This document shows positions 51,130 to 60,547 of a stretch of 64,000 nucleotides of DNA, one piece after another. Made by a program: the position numbers and the translations under genes. The stretch lies in contig NZ_CP058990.1 of NCBI RefSeq assembly GCF_019021925.1, positions 1,914,001 to 1,978,000 on the forward strand, in the 5' to 3' direction. How positions within the stretch are numbered: the first letter of the stretch is position 1; every line of letters starts with the position of its first letter. This stretch comes from Cellulophaga sp. HaHaR_3_176 (GTDB lineage: Bacteria > Bacteroidota > Bacteroidia > Flavobacteriales > Flavobacteriaceae). Under the pieces are notes generated by a model, which searched no databases, had not been told where the DNA came from, and worked only from the letters and a program-made list of their open reading frames with translations.

Positions 51130-52134
51130 TTACTTTTTAAAAAATAATTTAGGAAAAACCTCTTGAGGTTTCTTTGAACTAAAGTTAAGCAACAAAGTTG
51201 ATTTTAAGAAACCAAACCCGTAACCAACAAATTGAATACAAACAGCTGCTATAGATAATAATGCAATCGCTAAATTTTTATTTTTAAGGAGTGAATCTAT
51301 AAACAGTAATAAAAAATACAAGCTATACAAATACATAGGATAACCAACTCCTAATATTACAATTAAAACAGAAAATATAAAACCTAAACAAAAAATTGTA
51401 GGAAACCAGTATGTTATTTTTTTTGTTTCAGGATGCCACTTATTTAAAATAGGCCTAACCATACCAAATTTATTTACTTGCACGTAAAATTTATTCCAAT
51501 CTATTCTTCGCTTATGATAAACAAAAGCTTCTGGTATTAATTTAGTTTTAAAACCTGCATTCCAAATTCGTATCGTCAAATCAGGGTCTTCCCCTGGGTG
51601 AATGTTACCATAACCGCCTGTAGTTTTAAAAGCTTTTTTAGATAAGCCCATATTAAAACTTCGAGGCTGAAATTTATCTACTGCTTTTTTACCTCCTCTA
51701 ATACCTCCTGTCGTTAAAAAAGAAGTCATCGCGTAATTTATTGCTTTTTGAACCAAAGTAAAGCTTTCATGAGCAGTATCAGGCCCTCCGTAACAATCAA
51801 CATACTCTTTTTCTAAAGATGCATTAGCTTTTACTAAATACTGCGGTGGAATAATACAATCTGAATCTAAAACAATAAAATAATTCCCTCTAGCTCTTTC
51901 CATTCCATAATTACGAGAATCTCCAGGGCCACTATTCGGTTTTTTTAAATATGTAATATTTAATTTAGATTGATACTCTAAAATTAATTCTTCAGAGCTA
52001 ATTGTAGAACCATCTTCTACAATTACAATTTCGAAAGGCTCAGTATAGGTTTGTTCTAACAAACTATCAAGCAACTCTTTAATTTCATTAGGCCTGTTGT
52101 AAACAGGAACTATAAAAGAAAAATCTAATTTCAT
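51130..52134 (-). CDS. Family 2 glycosyltransferase
   Basis: A 334 aa GT-A enzyme. FIVPVYNRPNEIKELLDSLL near 7-26 and IVEDGST near 38 bind the sugar nucleotide, the DxD-type motif is LDSDCIIP near 93-100, and GGYGNIHPGEDPDLTIRIWN near 173-192 gives the acceptor site. Two or three membrane segments at 240-320 anchor it. Donor and acceptor are not visible. It lies between fabI and the YbbR-like gene. Confidence 0.88.
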   Translation of the reverse strand: MKLDFSFIVPVYNRPNEIKELLDSLLEQTYTEPFEIVIVEDGSTISSEELILEYQSKLNITYLKKPNSGPGDSRNYGMERARGNYFIVLDSDCIIPPQYLVKANASLEKEYVDCYGGPDTAHESFTLVQKAINYAMTSFLTTGGIRGGKKAVDKFQPRSFNMGLSKKAFKTTGGYGNIHPGEDPDLTIRIWNAGFKTKLIPEAFVYHKRRIDWNKFYVQVNKFGMVRPILNKWHPETKKITYWFPTIFCLGFIFSVLIVILGVGYPMYLYSLYFLLLFIDSLLKNKNLAIALLSIAAVCIQFVGYGFGFLKSTLLLNFSSKKPQEVFPKLFFKK

Positions 52135-52156
52135 CTGAAATGAGTATAAACATAAA

Positions 52157-52180
52157 AGCCATTCGAAATAACGAATGGCT
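52157..52180 (-). terminator. Terminator downstream of fabI
   Basis: A 9-bp stem AGCCATTCG/CGAATGGCT with a 6-base loop. Read on the minus strand it is followed by the T-rich TTATGTTTATA. It lies between the fabI stop (52203) and the glycosyltransferase start. Confidence 0.65.
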
Positions 52181-52202
52181 CTCGATTATAATAAGGTAAT
52201 TT

Positions 52203-53015
52203 TTACTTCGTAAAGTACTCTATAACTTCTTGACTTACACCTGTATTAGAGAAACCTCCATCATGGAATAAATTCTGCATTGTTACTTTCTTAGTTAAAT
52301 CAGAAAATAAAGAAATTGTATAATCTGCACAGTCTTGAGCAGTTGCATTACCTAACGGAGACATTTTCTCTGCATAGCTAATAAAACCATCAAAACCTTT
52401 AACACCTTGACCTGCCGTAGTTGGTGTTGGAGATTGAGAAATTGTATTTACACGTACATTTTTTTCTTTACCATAAAAATATCCAAAACTACGTGCTACA
52501 GACTCTAAATATGCTTTATTATCTGCCATATCGTTATAATCAGGAAAAGTACGCTGAGCTGCCATATATGTTAAAGCAACAATACTACCCCACTCATTCA
52601 TAGCATCTGCTTTGTAAAGTGACTGCATTACTTTATGAAAAGAAAGTGCTGAAACATCCCATCCTTTAGCTGTAAAATCATATTTCTCATCCGTATATTT
52701 TCTTCCTTTACGAACGTTAACAGACATACCTATTGAATGTAAAACAAAATCTAATTTACCTCCTAAAATTTCAGTTGCTTTAGCTACTAAATTTGCTAAA
52801 TCTTCTTCACTAGTAGCATCTGCAGGAATTATTTCAGAACCAGTTTTCTTTGCAAGTTCATTTATCTGCCCCATACGCATTGCTATAGGTGCATTTGTTA
52901 AAACAAAAGTACCGCCTTCTGCATGAACTGTTTCTGCTGTTTTCCAAGCTATTGAATTTTCATCTAAAGCTCCGAAGATTATTCCTCTTTTTCCTTTTAA
53001 TAGGTTGTATGCCAT
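52203..53015 (-). CDS. fabI: Enoyl-[acyl-carrier-protein] reductase (NADH) FabI
   Basis: Final reduction of each round of fatty acid elongation. The 270 aa SDR-fold protein has GIIFGALDENSIAWKTAETV near 11-30, LHSIGMSVNVRKGRKY near 91-106, the catalytic Tyr and Lys in DYNDMADNKAYLESVARS near 154-171, and VRVNTISQSPTPTTAGQGV near 182-200. It is the type inhibited by triclosan in other species. It has its own candidate promoter and a terminator. Confidence 0.95.
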   Translation of the reverse strand: MAYNLLKGKRGIIFGALDENSIAWKTAETVHAEGGTFVLTNAPIAMRMGQINELAKKTGSEIIPADATSEEDLANLVAKATEILGGKLDFVLHSIGMSVNVRKGRKYTDEKYDFTAKGWDVSALSFHKVMQSLYKADAMNEWGSIVALTYMAAQRTFPDYNDMADNKAYLESVARSFGYFYGKEKNVRVNTISQSPTPTTAGQGVKGFDGFISYAEKMSPLGNATAQDCADYTISLFSDLTKKVTMQNLFHDGGFSNTGVSQEVIEYFTK

Positions 53016-53046
53016 TGTGTTTGTTTTTGTGTTCTTTTTATTGGTT

Positions 53047-53054
53047 CAAAGATA
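53047..53054 (-). promoter_or_regulatory. Candidate -7 box of the fabI promoter
   Basis: On the minus strand TATCTTTG fits TAnnTTTG exactly and lies 32 bp before the fabI start. No clear TTG -33 element was found. Confidence 0.5.
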
Positions 53055-53109
53055 TTAAAATTTGAATGGTTAAAATATCCGATAATTATATTTTTAAAAA
53101 ATTGCTTAT

Positions 53110-54765
53110 TTAGCCATTTAACAACTGTCTTGCATGTGCCAATGCTGAATCAGAAACATCTTTACCACCCAACATTTCTGCTAATTCTGATACACGTTCT
53201 TCTTTAGTTAATTTTTTCATTTTAGTATGCGTAACAGCCCCTTCATCTTCCTTATAAACTTTAAAATGATGTACACCTTTTGATGCTACTTGAGGTAAAT
53301 GCGTAATAGAAAACACCTGCATTGTCTTACTCATAGACTGCATAATATCACCCATTTTATTAGATATTTCTCCAGAAACACCTGTATCAATCTCATCAAA
53401 CATCATCGTTGGCAATTGCTCATACCTAGCTAAAATAGATTTAATAGTCAGCATAATACGAGACAACTCACCACCAGAAGCTACTTTTTTTAAATCGCCA
53501 TAATTAGAGCCCTTATTAGCCGCAAATAAAAATATCAATTCATCTTTACCTTGCGTATTAAAGGTTTTAGCAGGGTTTATTTCTATTTTAAAAGTTGCAT
53601 TACCCATACCTAATTGCGATAAGCTTTCTGAAAGTTGCTTTTGCAATGTTGGTATTATTTTTTCTCTTCTTTTTCTTATTTCAATAGCAACCTTATTTAG
53701 TTCTTGTTCTTCTGTTGCTAACTCTTTTTCCTTTTTCTTTATATCAGATTCTACATTTTCAGTTGCACTAACTTTTTCAGATAACACTTCTCTTATTTCG
53801 ATAAGCTCGCTAATAGTAGAGCTGCCATGCTTTTTTTGTAAATCGTATAAAGTTTGAAGTTTTGTATTTACTTCTTCTAATAAATTTGGGTTTGCTTCTG
53901 CTTTTTCCTGAAAAACTTCTAGTTCTGAAGATATATCGTCTATTTCTATAAAAACAGATTGAATACGTTCGTTTAAGCTTTCAAATTGACTTCCAAATGT
54001 TCCTAATTTGCTAGATACTAACTTCAACTCTGCCATTAAAGTAATAACACCAACTTGCTCATCATTTAAAAGCTGATATCCTTTAGATAGATGCTCTACA
54101 ATACTTTCTACATTATTCAACTGCTCGTATTGCTCTTCTAACTCTTCAATAATACCTTCTTTTAAAGTTGCTTTTTCAAGCTCTTCAAGTAAATGGGTAT
54201 TATAATCGTGTTCTTTTATTGCATTTTGTTGAAAATCTAAGAGTTTCTTAAGCTCTCTCTGTATTTTTTGATACCCAGTAAGCTTGCTTTCAAAACTCAA
54301 CAATAGCTTTCTATTGTCTGCTAATGCATCAATAACCTTTAGTTGAAAATCATTTTCGGCTAATTGCAATGTTTGATGTTGGGAGTGAATATCGATTAAA
54401 TTATCACCTAACCTCGATAAAACATCTAATGTTACAGGAGAATCATTGATAAAAGCTCTTGATTTACCACTTGGCAAAATCTCTCTACGAATAATTGTTC
54501 TTGCTTCATAGTCTAAATCGTTTTCTTCAAAAAAATCTTTTAGATGGTACTTTTCAATTTCGAAAATAGCTTCTATAATGCATTTTTTAGTTTCATCTCT
54601 AAGCGAGCTTAAATCAGCCCTTTTACCTAAAATTAAACCTAAGCCGCCTAGTAAAATAGACTTACCTGCTCCTGTTTCACCCGTAATGATTGTAAAACCA
54701 TTATCGAAGTTTACATTCAATTGATCTATTAATGCGTAATTCTGTATGGAAAGTGAGTTCAGCAA
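53110..54765 (-). CDS. recN: DNA repair protein RecN
   Basis: An SMC-like ATPase for double-strand break repair (551 aa). Walker A is TGETGAGKSILLGGL near 29-43, a long coiled-coil middle section spans about 160-390, and the C-terminal ATPase half has VASGGELSRIMLTIK near 424-438 and Walker B MMFDEIDTGVSGEIS near 452-466. All key residues are present. No LexA box was seen. Confidence 0.95.
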   Translation of the reverse strand: MLNSLSIQNYALIDQLNVNFDNGFTIITGETGAGKSILLGGLGLILGKRADLSSLRDETKKCIIEAIFEIEKYHLKDFFEENDLDYEARTIIRREILPSGKSRAFINDSPVTLDVLSRLGDNLIDIHSQHQTLQLAENDFQLKVIDALADNRKLLLSFESKLTGYQKIQRELKKLLDFQQNAIKEHDYNTHLLEELEKATLKEGIIEELEEQYEQLNNVESIVEHLSKGYQLLNDEQVGVITLMAELKLVSSKLGTFGSQFESLNERIQSVFIEIDDISSELEVFQEKAEANPNLLEEVNTKLQTLYDLQKKHGSSTISELIEIREVLSEKVSATENVESDIKKKEKELATEEQELNKVAIEIRKRREKIIPTLQKQLSESLSQLGMGNATFKIEINPAKTFNTQGKDELIFLFAANKGSNYGDLKKVASGGELSRIMLTIKSILARYEQLPTMMFDEIDTGVSGEISNKMGDIMQSMSKTMQVFSITHLPQVASKGVHHFKVYKEDEGAVTHTKMKKLTKEERVSELAEMLGGKDVSDSALAHARQLLNG

Positions 54766-54884
54766 TTCTAAAATAGTATTAGTGCTGTAAAGATAAATTA
54801 TATTCTTTGAGTTAGAAACATTTAAGCAACAACCCTTTAATATTATTATCTAAATTTTTAGTTGAAAATAAAAAAGTATTGATT

Positions 54885-55778
54885 TTAGTATTGAATTTCA
54901 CTCCAAGTACTCGAATAAAAAGGAGCTATTCTATTCAATGTTTCTTTTAATTGTACAATATCAACCTTAGGGCCATCAGAAAAAACATTCTGAATCTCTT
55001 CTGATTTTGCATCGAAAAAGGTTTGCACTAGAAAAGCATTAGGGCGTCGTTTAACCAAAGTTTCTATTAAACGCATACTACCTGATATTACTTGTTTTCC
55101 TGTACTATTATTATCAGCAAGTATATCTAAGCCTTTTCTATGGTAATTGTACATTGTTACTCTGTATTCCTTGAAAGTGTTCGATAATAAATTATCAACT
55201 AACTCAAAACGAGTTCTATCACTGGAGTTCTGGCTCCAACCTGCAGCACTAGTACCTTGTGCCTGTGTTACAATATTTTGTGCTTTTCTGTAAAAATCTG
55301 TTCCGCCATTCAACTCAAATGTATCTGCATCAATACCCAACATTATATATGCGTAATATGCTATAACGCTTACCAAGTTTGATTCAAAAACGTTCTCACT
55401 ATAAACAAGTGGCTGAAATTCAGTGTAATTAAAGTCAAATTGATTGTCTTTATAATTAAAAACGGGACTTTCGTATGATGTATTAAATACAGGTCTTGAA
55501 GATTGCAATTGAATACTAGCTTTAAAACTATCGTTTTGATATTCAGAAACCGTAATAAACATTCTCACATTTACTTTTTCGTTTTCTTTATAATTTCTAT
55601 TTGTCCACTTTGTTTTATTTACAAAATCATTAAGTGAACGCTCTAAGGTTTTAAAAACCTGTTGGTTTGTCTGCCCTACCTGATCTGAATTAATAGTAAT
55701 AATCGCATTTAATTCTTGTGCGCTTACACAAAAAGGAAATATCACCACCAAAAGAAGGATTAAAAGAGACTTACGCAT
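54885..55778 (-). CDS. DUF4835 family exported protein
   Basis: A 297 aa protein with a signal peptide (KSLLILLLVVIFPFCVSAQ). The mature part begins ELNAIITINSDQVGQTNQQV and has VYSENVFESNLVSVIAYYAY near 125-145, patterns common to the Bacteroidota-specific DUF4835 family. Function unknown. It overlaps coaBC by 8 bp and is in the conserved recN-coaBC-bamD block. Confidence 0.85.
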   Translation of the reverse strand: MRKSLLILLLVVIFPFCVSAQELNAIITINSDQVGQTNQQVFKTLERSLNDFVNKTKWTNRNYKENEKVNVRMFITVSEYQNDSFKASIQLQSSRPVFNTSYESPVFNYKDNQFDFNYTEFQPLVYSENVFESNLVSVIAYYAYIMLGIDADTFELNGGTDFYRKAQNIVTQAQGTSAAGWSQNSSDRTRFELVDNLLSNTFKEYRVTMYNYHRKGLDILADNNSTGKQVISGSMRLIETLVKRRPNAFLVQTFFDAKSEEIQNVFSDGPKVDIVQLKETLNRIAPFYSSTWSEIQY

Positions 55779-56976
55779 TTATTCTTTTTATAATTTCATT
55801 TAAAATATCCAACGCCACCTCTGCCTTGGTTTTTAATTCAAACGTTTTTATATCTGAATTCTTATCTATAAATGAAATTTTATTTGTTTTCTTTCCGAAA
55901 CCTGCCCCTGTATCATTTAAAGAATTAAGGACTATTGCATCTAAATTTTTCTTTTTAAGCTTACCAATAGCATTCTCAACTTCATTTTCTGTTTCTAAAG
56001 CAAAACCTACTATAAATTGATTCTTTTTTTGCTCTCCCATTGACAATAAAATATCTTTATTCTTTGTCAACTCAACAGTAAACTCTTCAGCTTTCTTCTT
56101 AATTTTCTGATCTGCTACAATTTTAGGCCTATAATCTGCTACCGCAGCAGCCGCTATAGCTATATTAACGCCATTATAATACTCGTGAACCTTATCATAC
56201 ATTTCTTTTGCAGATATTACACGGTGTAACGTAATTAAATCGTGATCAATACTTAAATGACTGGGACCTGATATTAAAATAACTTCTGCTCCGAAACTCG
56301 CAGCTGCTTTTGCAAGCTCAAAACCCATTAAACCAGATGAATGATTACCTATAAAACGAACAGGATCGATTGCCTCATAAGTTGGCCCTGCAGTAACTAA
56401 AACCTTTTTACCTTTTAGTGGCAATCCTTTCAAAATGTAATTTTTTAAAAATTGCACTATATCTTCTGGCTCTGCCATACGTCCTTCACCATGCAAACCA
56501 CTTGCTAATTCACCAGAGGTTGCAGGTACCATAATGTTACCAAAAGATTGTAATTTTTCAAAAGAAGCTAAAGATGATGGATGCTTATACATATCTAAAT
56601 CCATTGCTGGAGCAAAAAAAACAGGGCATTTTGCAGATAAATAAATAGCCATCAATAAATTATCACAAACACCATTTGCCATTTTAGACAATGTATTTGC
56701 AGTTGCAGGCGCTACAACCATATAATCAGCCCAAAGACCAAGTTCTACATGATGATTCCAAGAAATTTCATTGTTTTCATCTTTTACAAAAGAAGAAAGA
56801 ACTGGATTTTTAGAAAGTGTAGCTAAGGTAAGTGGAGAAACAAAAGAGCTGGCACTATCTGTTAAAATAACTTTAACATTAGCACCAGCTTTAATAAGTA
56901 AGCGAACTAAAAATGTTGTTTTATAAGCGGCAATACCTCCTGTAATACCTAATAGGATGTTTTTTCCGCTCAACAT
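55771..56976 (-). CDS. coaBC: Bifunctional phosphopantothenoylcysteine decarboxylase/synthetase CoaBC
   Basis: Makes 4'-phosphopantetheine from 4'-phosphopantothenate and cysteine. The CoaC part (1-180) has GITGGIAAYKTTFLVRLL, the catalytic His in WNHHVELGLWADYMVVAPAT near 73-92, and GVCDNLLMAIYLS near 107-119. The CoaB part starts with VLVTAGPTYEAIDPVRFIGN near 193-212 and SSGLMGFELAKAA. It is directly followed by the omega-like gene upstream (stop/start adjacent). Confidence 0.95.
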   Translation of the reverse strand: MLSGKNILLGITGGIAAYKTTFLVRLLIKAGANVKVILTDSASSFVSPLTLATLSKNPVLSSFVKDENNEISWNHHVELGLWADYMVVAPATANTLSKMANGVCDNLLMAIYLSAKCPVFFAPAMDLDMYKHPSSLASFEKLQSFGNIMVPATSGELASGLHGEGRMAEPEDIVQFLKNYILKGLPLKGKKVLVTAGPTYEAIDPVRFIGNHSSGLMGFELAKAAASFGAEVILISGPSHLSIDHDLITLHRVISAKEMYDKVHEYYNGVNIAIAAAAVADYRPKIVADQKIKKKAEEFTVELTKNKDILLSMGEQKKNQFIVGFALETENEVENAIGKLKKKNLDAIVLNSLNDTGAGFGKKTNKISFIDKNSDIKTFELKTKAEVALDILNEIIKRINA

Positions 56977-57312
56977 TTATTCTAGATCTTTCGCTGTATT
57001 TCTGTGATAAATTTTATCATCTAACCACTCTGTAACTGCTAAAGCGTGTGGCTTAGGTAATTTTTCGTAGAATTTAGAAACTTCAATTTGCTCTTTATTT
57101 TCGAAAACTTCTTCTAAGCTATCGCTGTAAGTAGCAAACTCTTCTAACTTTTCTAATAACTCTTTTTTAATTTCAGAGTTAATCTGAACAGCTCTTTTAG
57201 AAGCAATTGCTATTGCTTCATAAATGTTTCCTGTAGGAGCATCAAACTCATTCTTGTTGATGGTAACTGTCGAAACAGGAGCTTTTGAGTTTTTTAAATC
57301 GTTCATATTCAT
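56977..57312 (-). CDS. RNA polymerase omega-like subunit (Rpb6/RpoZ family)
   Basis: A 111 aa acidic protein. The PTGNIYEAIAIASKRAVQIN segment near 26-45 corresponds to the omega/Rpb6 core helix. The C-terminal part with YEKLPKPHALAVTEWLDDKI is typical for Bacteroidota omega proteins. It lies between bamD and coaBC, the usual place for it in Flavobacteria. It helps assembly of RNA polymerase. Confidence 0.85.
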   Translation of the reverse strand: MNMNDLKNSKAPVSTVTINKNEFDAPTGNIYEAIAIASKRAVQINSEIKKELLEKLEEFATYSDSLEEVFENKEQIEVSKFYEKLPKPHALAVTEWLDDKIYHRNTAKDLE

Positions 57313-57325
57313 AATGAAAATGGTT

Positions 57326-58150
57326 TTACTTTGAATAATTTTGTAATTCTTTTTCTACTTTATCCATCAAATCACCCGCCTTCTTTTCATATTCGGTTTG
57401 AGGAAAATTCTTTTTAAGAGACGTATAAGCTGTTTTTGCATCTGCCAAACGTTCTTGCTTTTTATTCTCTGTACTATTTAAAGCTAAAATTGTTGTAGCC
57501 TTTACTTTATAATATAAAGCTTCTTCTTTATAAATAGATCCAGGATAATCTAAAACAAAATTATCTAAAGCCGCAATTGCAGAAATAGAATAATTAAGAG
57601 TATAAAACTCCCCTAGTTTTGCAAACTGCTTTGCTATTTCTAAAGCTTTTAATTCTTTTTTCGATGTCAACTCTTTTGCCATTGCATTTGCTTCTGGCAT
57701 AAACTCTGAATCTGAGTATGTGTTAATAAAAGTTTGTAATTTCTGAAGTGCTTTATCCGTATCTGTTTGATCTAAAGAATATTTTGGAGAAAGCATATAA
57801 TAACTTTTAGCTCCTAAAAAACCCGCTTCTTGTGCTTTATCACTTTTTGGATACGATTTTATGAAACGCTCAAACTGATAACCTGCTGTACTATAATCTT
57901 TAATTTGAAATAACGAATTTGATAAAAAGAACATAACACGCTCTCCCTGAGGCTTACCTATATATTTAGGTGCAATTTGCTCTAATAGTCTATTTGCTCT
58001 TTTATAATCTTCGGCGTCATAATACTTTTCTGCCATATCATACTTTGCCTTTACATCATCATTTTTAAGTACCTTTTGATACTCACTACATGAGGTAAAA
58101 ACTAAAGCTAAAACAAACACACTTAAAAAAGGTCGCATTTTTCTAAACAT
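57326..58150 (-). CDS. bamD: Outer membrane assembly lipoprotein BamD
   Basis: A 274 aa lipoprotein with a signal ending FTSCSEYQ (lipobox Cys). The mature part is TPR-like, with KYYDAEDYKRANRLLEQIAP near 45-64, YSTAGYQFERFIKSYPKSDK near 81-100 and a Pro/Gln-rich end. It belongs to the BAM complex that inserts outer-membrane barrels. The start may be at Met1 or Met5. Its position after dapA is common in the family. Confidence 0.88.
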   Translation of the reverse strand: MFRKMRPFLSVFVLALVFTSCSEYQKVLKNDDVKAKYDMAEKYYDAEDYKRANRLLEQIAPKYIGKPQGERVMFFLSNSLFQIKDYSTAGYQFERFIKSYPKSDKAQEAGFLGAKSYYMLSPKYSLDQTDTDKALQKLQTFINTYSDSEFMPEANAMAKELTSKKELKALEIAKQFAKLGEFYTLNYSISAIAALDNFVLDYPGSIYKEEALYYKVKATTILALNSTENKKQERLADAKTAYTSLKKNFPQTEYEKKAGDLMDKVEKELQNYSK

Positions 58151-58279
58151 TCTGCAAAATTAGGGATTCTTAATGAGATTAAAAAACATTTTTCAAATGC
58201 TAAAATAACTTGTGTAATTACTTCCACAAATGCTTTTGGCTAACATTTAACGTAAAAACTTTAAAGTATCGTATTTTAC

Positions 58280-59170
58280 TTAAGCAGAAACCTCATTTAA
58301 AGCAGTAACAAAATGGTTTATTTTTGATTTTAATGATGGCGTAGCCTCCATTAAAGGCAGGCGCACTATGGCTTTTGAGATTGTTAGTATTTCAAAAATA
58401 GCTTTGATACCCGCAGGGTTACCTTCTTCAAAAATAAGATTCATTCCTTCCTCTAAACTATGGTGTATTTCATAAGCTTCGCCAATTTCTTTTTGCATAC
58501 CTAATCGTATCATTCTAGAAAATTCTGCTGGCAAACCTTGTCCAATTACAGAAATAACTCCTGCACCACCAGCTAAAACCGTTGGTAATGCTGTAATGTC
58601 ATCACCAGAAATTAAAAGAAAATCTTCTGGTTTTTCTTTTAAAATCTCTCCAATTTGATTCATATCACCACAAGCTTCTTTGATTGCTACAATATTTTTA
58701 AAATCTTGTGCCAACCTAATTGTTGTAGACGCTTGCATATTACTGCCCGTTCTACCTGGTACATTATAAATGATTATAGGCTTTGGTGAAGCAATTGAAA
58801 TAGCTTTAAAATGTTGGTAAATTCCTTCTTGAGTAGGTTTGTTATAATACGGAGAAACTGATAGAATAGCAGCAAACTCTGACAGATCAATAGTTTTCAA
58901 CTCTTCTACAACTAAAGCTGTATTGTTACCTCCAACCCCTAATACTAAGGATAATCTTCCTGCATTAGTCTGTATTATTGTTTTTACAACCAACTCTTTT
59001 TCAGCCTGTGTAAGTGTAGCTGTTTCTGCAGTTGTTCCTAAAACCACTAAATAATCTACTCCTCCAGTAATACTGTGCTCAACGACACGTTGCAAGCCTG
59101 CTACATCAACCGAAAAATCATCATTAAAAGGGGTAACAAGTGCTACTCCTGTGCCGTATAAATGCTCCAT
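58280..59170 (-). CDS. dapA: 4-Hydroxy-tetrahydrodipicolinate synthase DapA
   Basis: First committed step of lysine and diaminopimelate synthesis. The 296 aa TIM barrel has [17 protein letters not shown] near 6-22, [15 protein letters not shown] near 45-59, [14 protein letters not shown] near 132-145 with the catalytic Tyr, and the Schiff-base Lys in [12 protein letters not shown] near 157-168. It lies 2 bp after the DUF6913 gene. Confidence 0.95.
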   Translation of the reverse strand: MEHLYGTGVALVTPFNDDFSVDVAGLQRVVEHSITGGVDYLVVLGTTAETATLTQAEKELVVKTIIQTNAGRLSLVLGVGGNNTALVVEELKTIDLSEFAAILSVSPYYNKPTQEGIYQHFKAISIASPKPIIIYNVPGRTGSNMQASTTIRLAQDFKNIVAIKEACGDMNQIGEILKEKPEDFLLISGDDITALPTVLAGGAGVISVIGQGLPAEFSRMIRLGMQKEIGEAYEIHHSLEEGMNLIFEEGNPAGIKAIFEILTISKAIVRLPLMEATPSLKSKINHFVTALNEVSA

Positions 59171-59172
59171 AT

Positions 59173-59709
59173 CTAATCTATTTCCTTAAAAATTTTAAGG
59201 TATTTTTTTAATTCTTTTTTAAATAATCCAAAATTTGAAATTGGCGTATTTAATATCAAATCATTTAAATTATTGTCAATATCGTTAAATCCTACTCTTA
59301 TTCTTGCTTTTGAATTTAAAGTCATTAATTGTAAAAGTAAATTATCATCTGTATAATAATTCACCAATAAATCATACTCTCTGCTCATAAACTCTAAAGC
59401 GTAACTATTTTCAATTTTCCCATTCCAACCTAAATCTTTATCAGAAAAAACAGGCGTTGAATACGGTGAATTTTTATCATAAAATTCTTTATATCCAATT
59501 ATTTTAACTGAATTTGGCCTTAATGAAAATTCTTCTACAAATTGATAAAACAAATTTGTATCATCAAACTTGTCTAAATCTACGATGCAACCAATAGACA
59601 TAATTCCTTTACCACCGCTCCCCTTATCTAAAGGTTTACTAAACAGTTGTTTTAAGTGCTTACGACCTGATTTTAGTTTTAATTTTTGTTTTAAAGCTTT
59701 TAAAAACAT
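59173..59709 (-). CDS. DUF6913 family protein
   Basis: A 178 aa soluble protein. It starts with the basic stretch [19 protein letters not shown] and contains [19 protein letters not shown] near 38-56, [11 protein letters not shown] near 67-77 and [20 protein letters not shown] near 113-132. The family is Bacteroidota-specific with no known function. It is coupled to dapA (2 bp gap). Confidence 0.82.
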   Translation of the reverse strand: MFLKALKQKLKLKSGRKHLKQLFSKPLDKGSGGKGIMSIGCIVDLDKFDDTNLFYQFVEEFSLRPNSVKIIGYKEFYDKNSPYSTPVFSDKDLGWNGKIENSYALEFMSREYDLLVNYYTDDNLLLQLMTLNSKARIRVGFNDIDNNLNDLILNTPISNFGLFKKELKKYLKIFKEID

Positions 59710-59777
59710 GTATTTTTACATTTATTACAAATGTAAATAATATTCACAGCAATTATAGCACGAAGATAAACACTAAA

Positions 59778-60545
59778 ATGATTTTAAAAATTAAACAAAT
59801 TGTTATAATTATAACACTCATAAGTGTTACATCCTGTAAAGAAGAGCCTTTCAAGTTATCGGAAATAGCAGGTAAACAAATAGTTATAACAGATTCTATA
59901 TCTGAAACAACTAAAATAAAAGATTTTATCGCTCCTTTTCAAAAGCATATTGACAAAGTTTTAGATAGCACTCTCGCATATGCACCATATAAAATAACAA
60001 AAGAAGACGGAGAATTTAACACCACAGCGGGTAACTTAATGGCTGATGCTGTTTTAGAATTAGTTCAACCTGTCTTTTTTAATAGAACAAGAAAAAATGT
60101 TGACTTTGTGCTTTTAAATCATGGTGGTATACGTAGTATTATATCTAAAGGTAATGTAACAACTCGCACAGCCTATGAAGTTATGCCTTTTGAAAATACA
60201 ATTATGGTTGCGTCGTTAAAGGGTAAGGCTGTTAGAGAATTAGTAAATTATTTAATAAAATCTAAAAGACCACACCCCATATCTGGCATACAAATTATAA
60301 TTAATAATGATGAAAGTATAAATGCTGTAAACATTCAGAATAAGCCTTTTGATGAGAATAAAGTATACTATATAGCGACATCAAATTATTTGGTTAATGG
60401 CGGTGATCATATGGATTTTTTCAAAGAACATATCTCGTTAACAGAAACAGATTACTTAATCAGAAATATAATGATTGATTATTTTGAAAAAAATGACACT
60501 ATAGCCCCTATTGTAGATGATAGATTTGTAAAATTAGATAAATAA
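59778..60545 (+). CDS. 5'-Nucleotidase C-terminal domain lipoprotein
   Basis: A 255 aa protein with an N-terminal membrane segment and lipobox near SVTSCK. The mature part matches the UshA C-terminal substrate-binding domain: AGNLMADAVLEL near 84-95, VLLNHGGIRS near 111-120, VMPFENTIMVASLKG near 135-149 and ATSNYLVNGGDHMDFF near 200-215. The catalytic metallophosphatase domain is encoded by the next gene, 2 bp downstream, so the two would form a split UshA-like enzyme acting in the periplasm. Confidence 0.88.
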   Translation: MILKIKQIVIIITLISVTSCKEEPFKLSEIAGKQIVITDSISETTKIKDFIAPFQKHIDKVLDSTLAYAPYKITKEDGEFNTTAGNLMADAVLELVQPVFFNRTRKNVDFVLLNHGGIRSIISKGNVTTRTAYEVMPFENTIMVASLKGKAVRELVNYLIKSKRPHPISGIQIIINNDESINAVNIQNKPFDENKVYYIATSNYLVNGGDHMDFFKEHISLTETDYLIRNIMIDYFEKNDTIAPIVDDRFVKLDK

Positions 60546-60547
60546 TA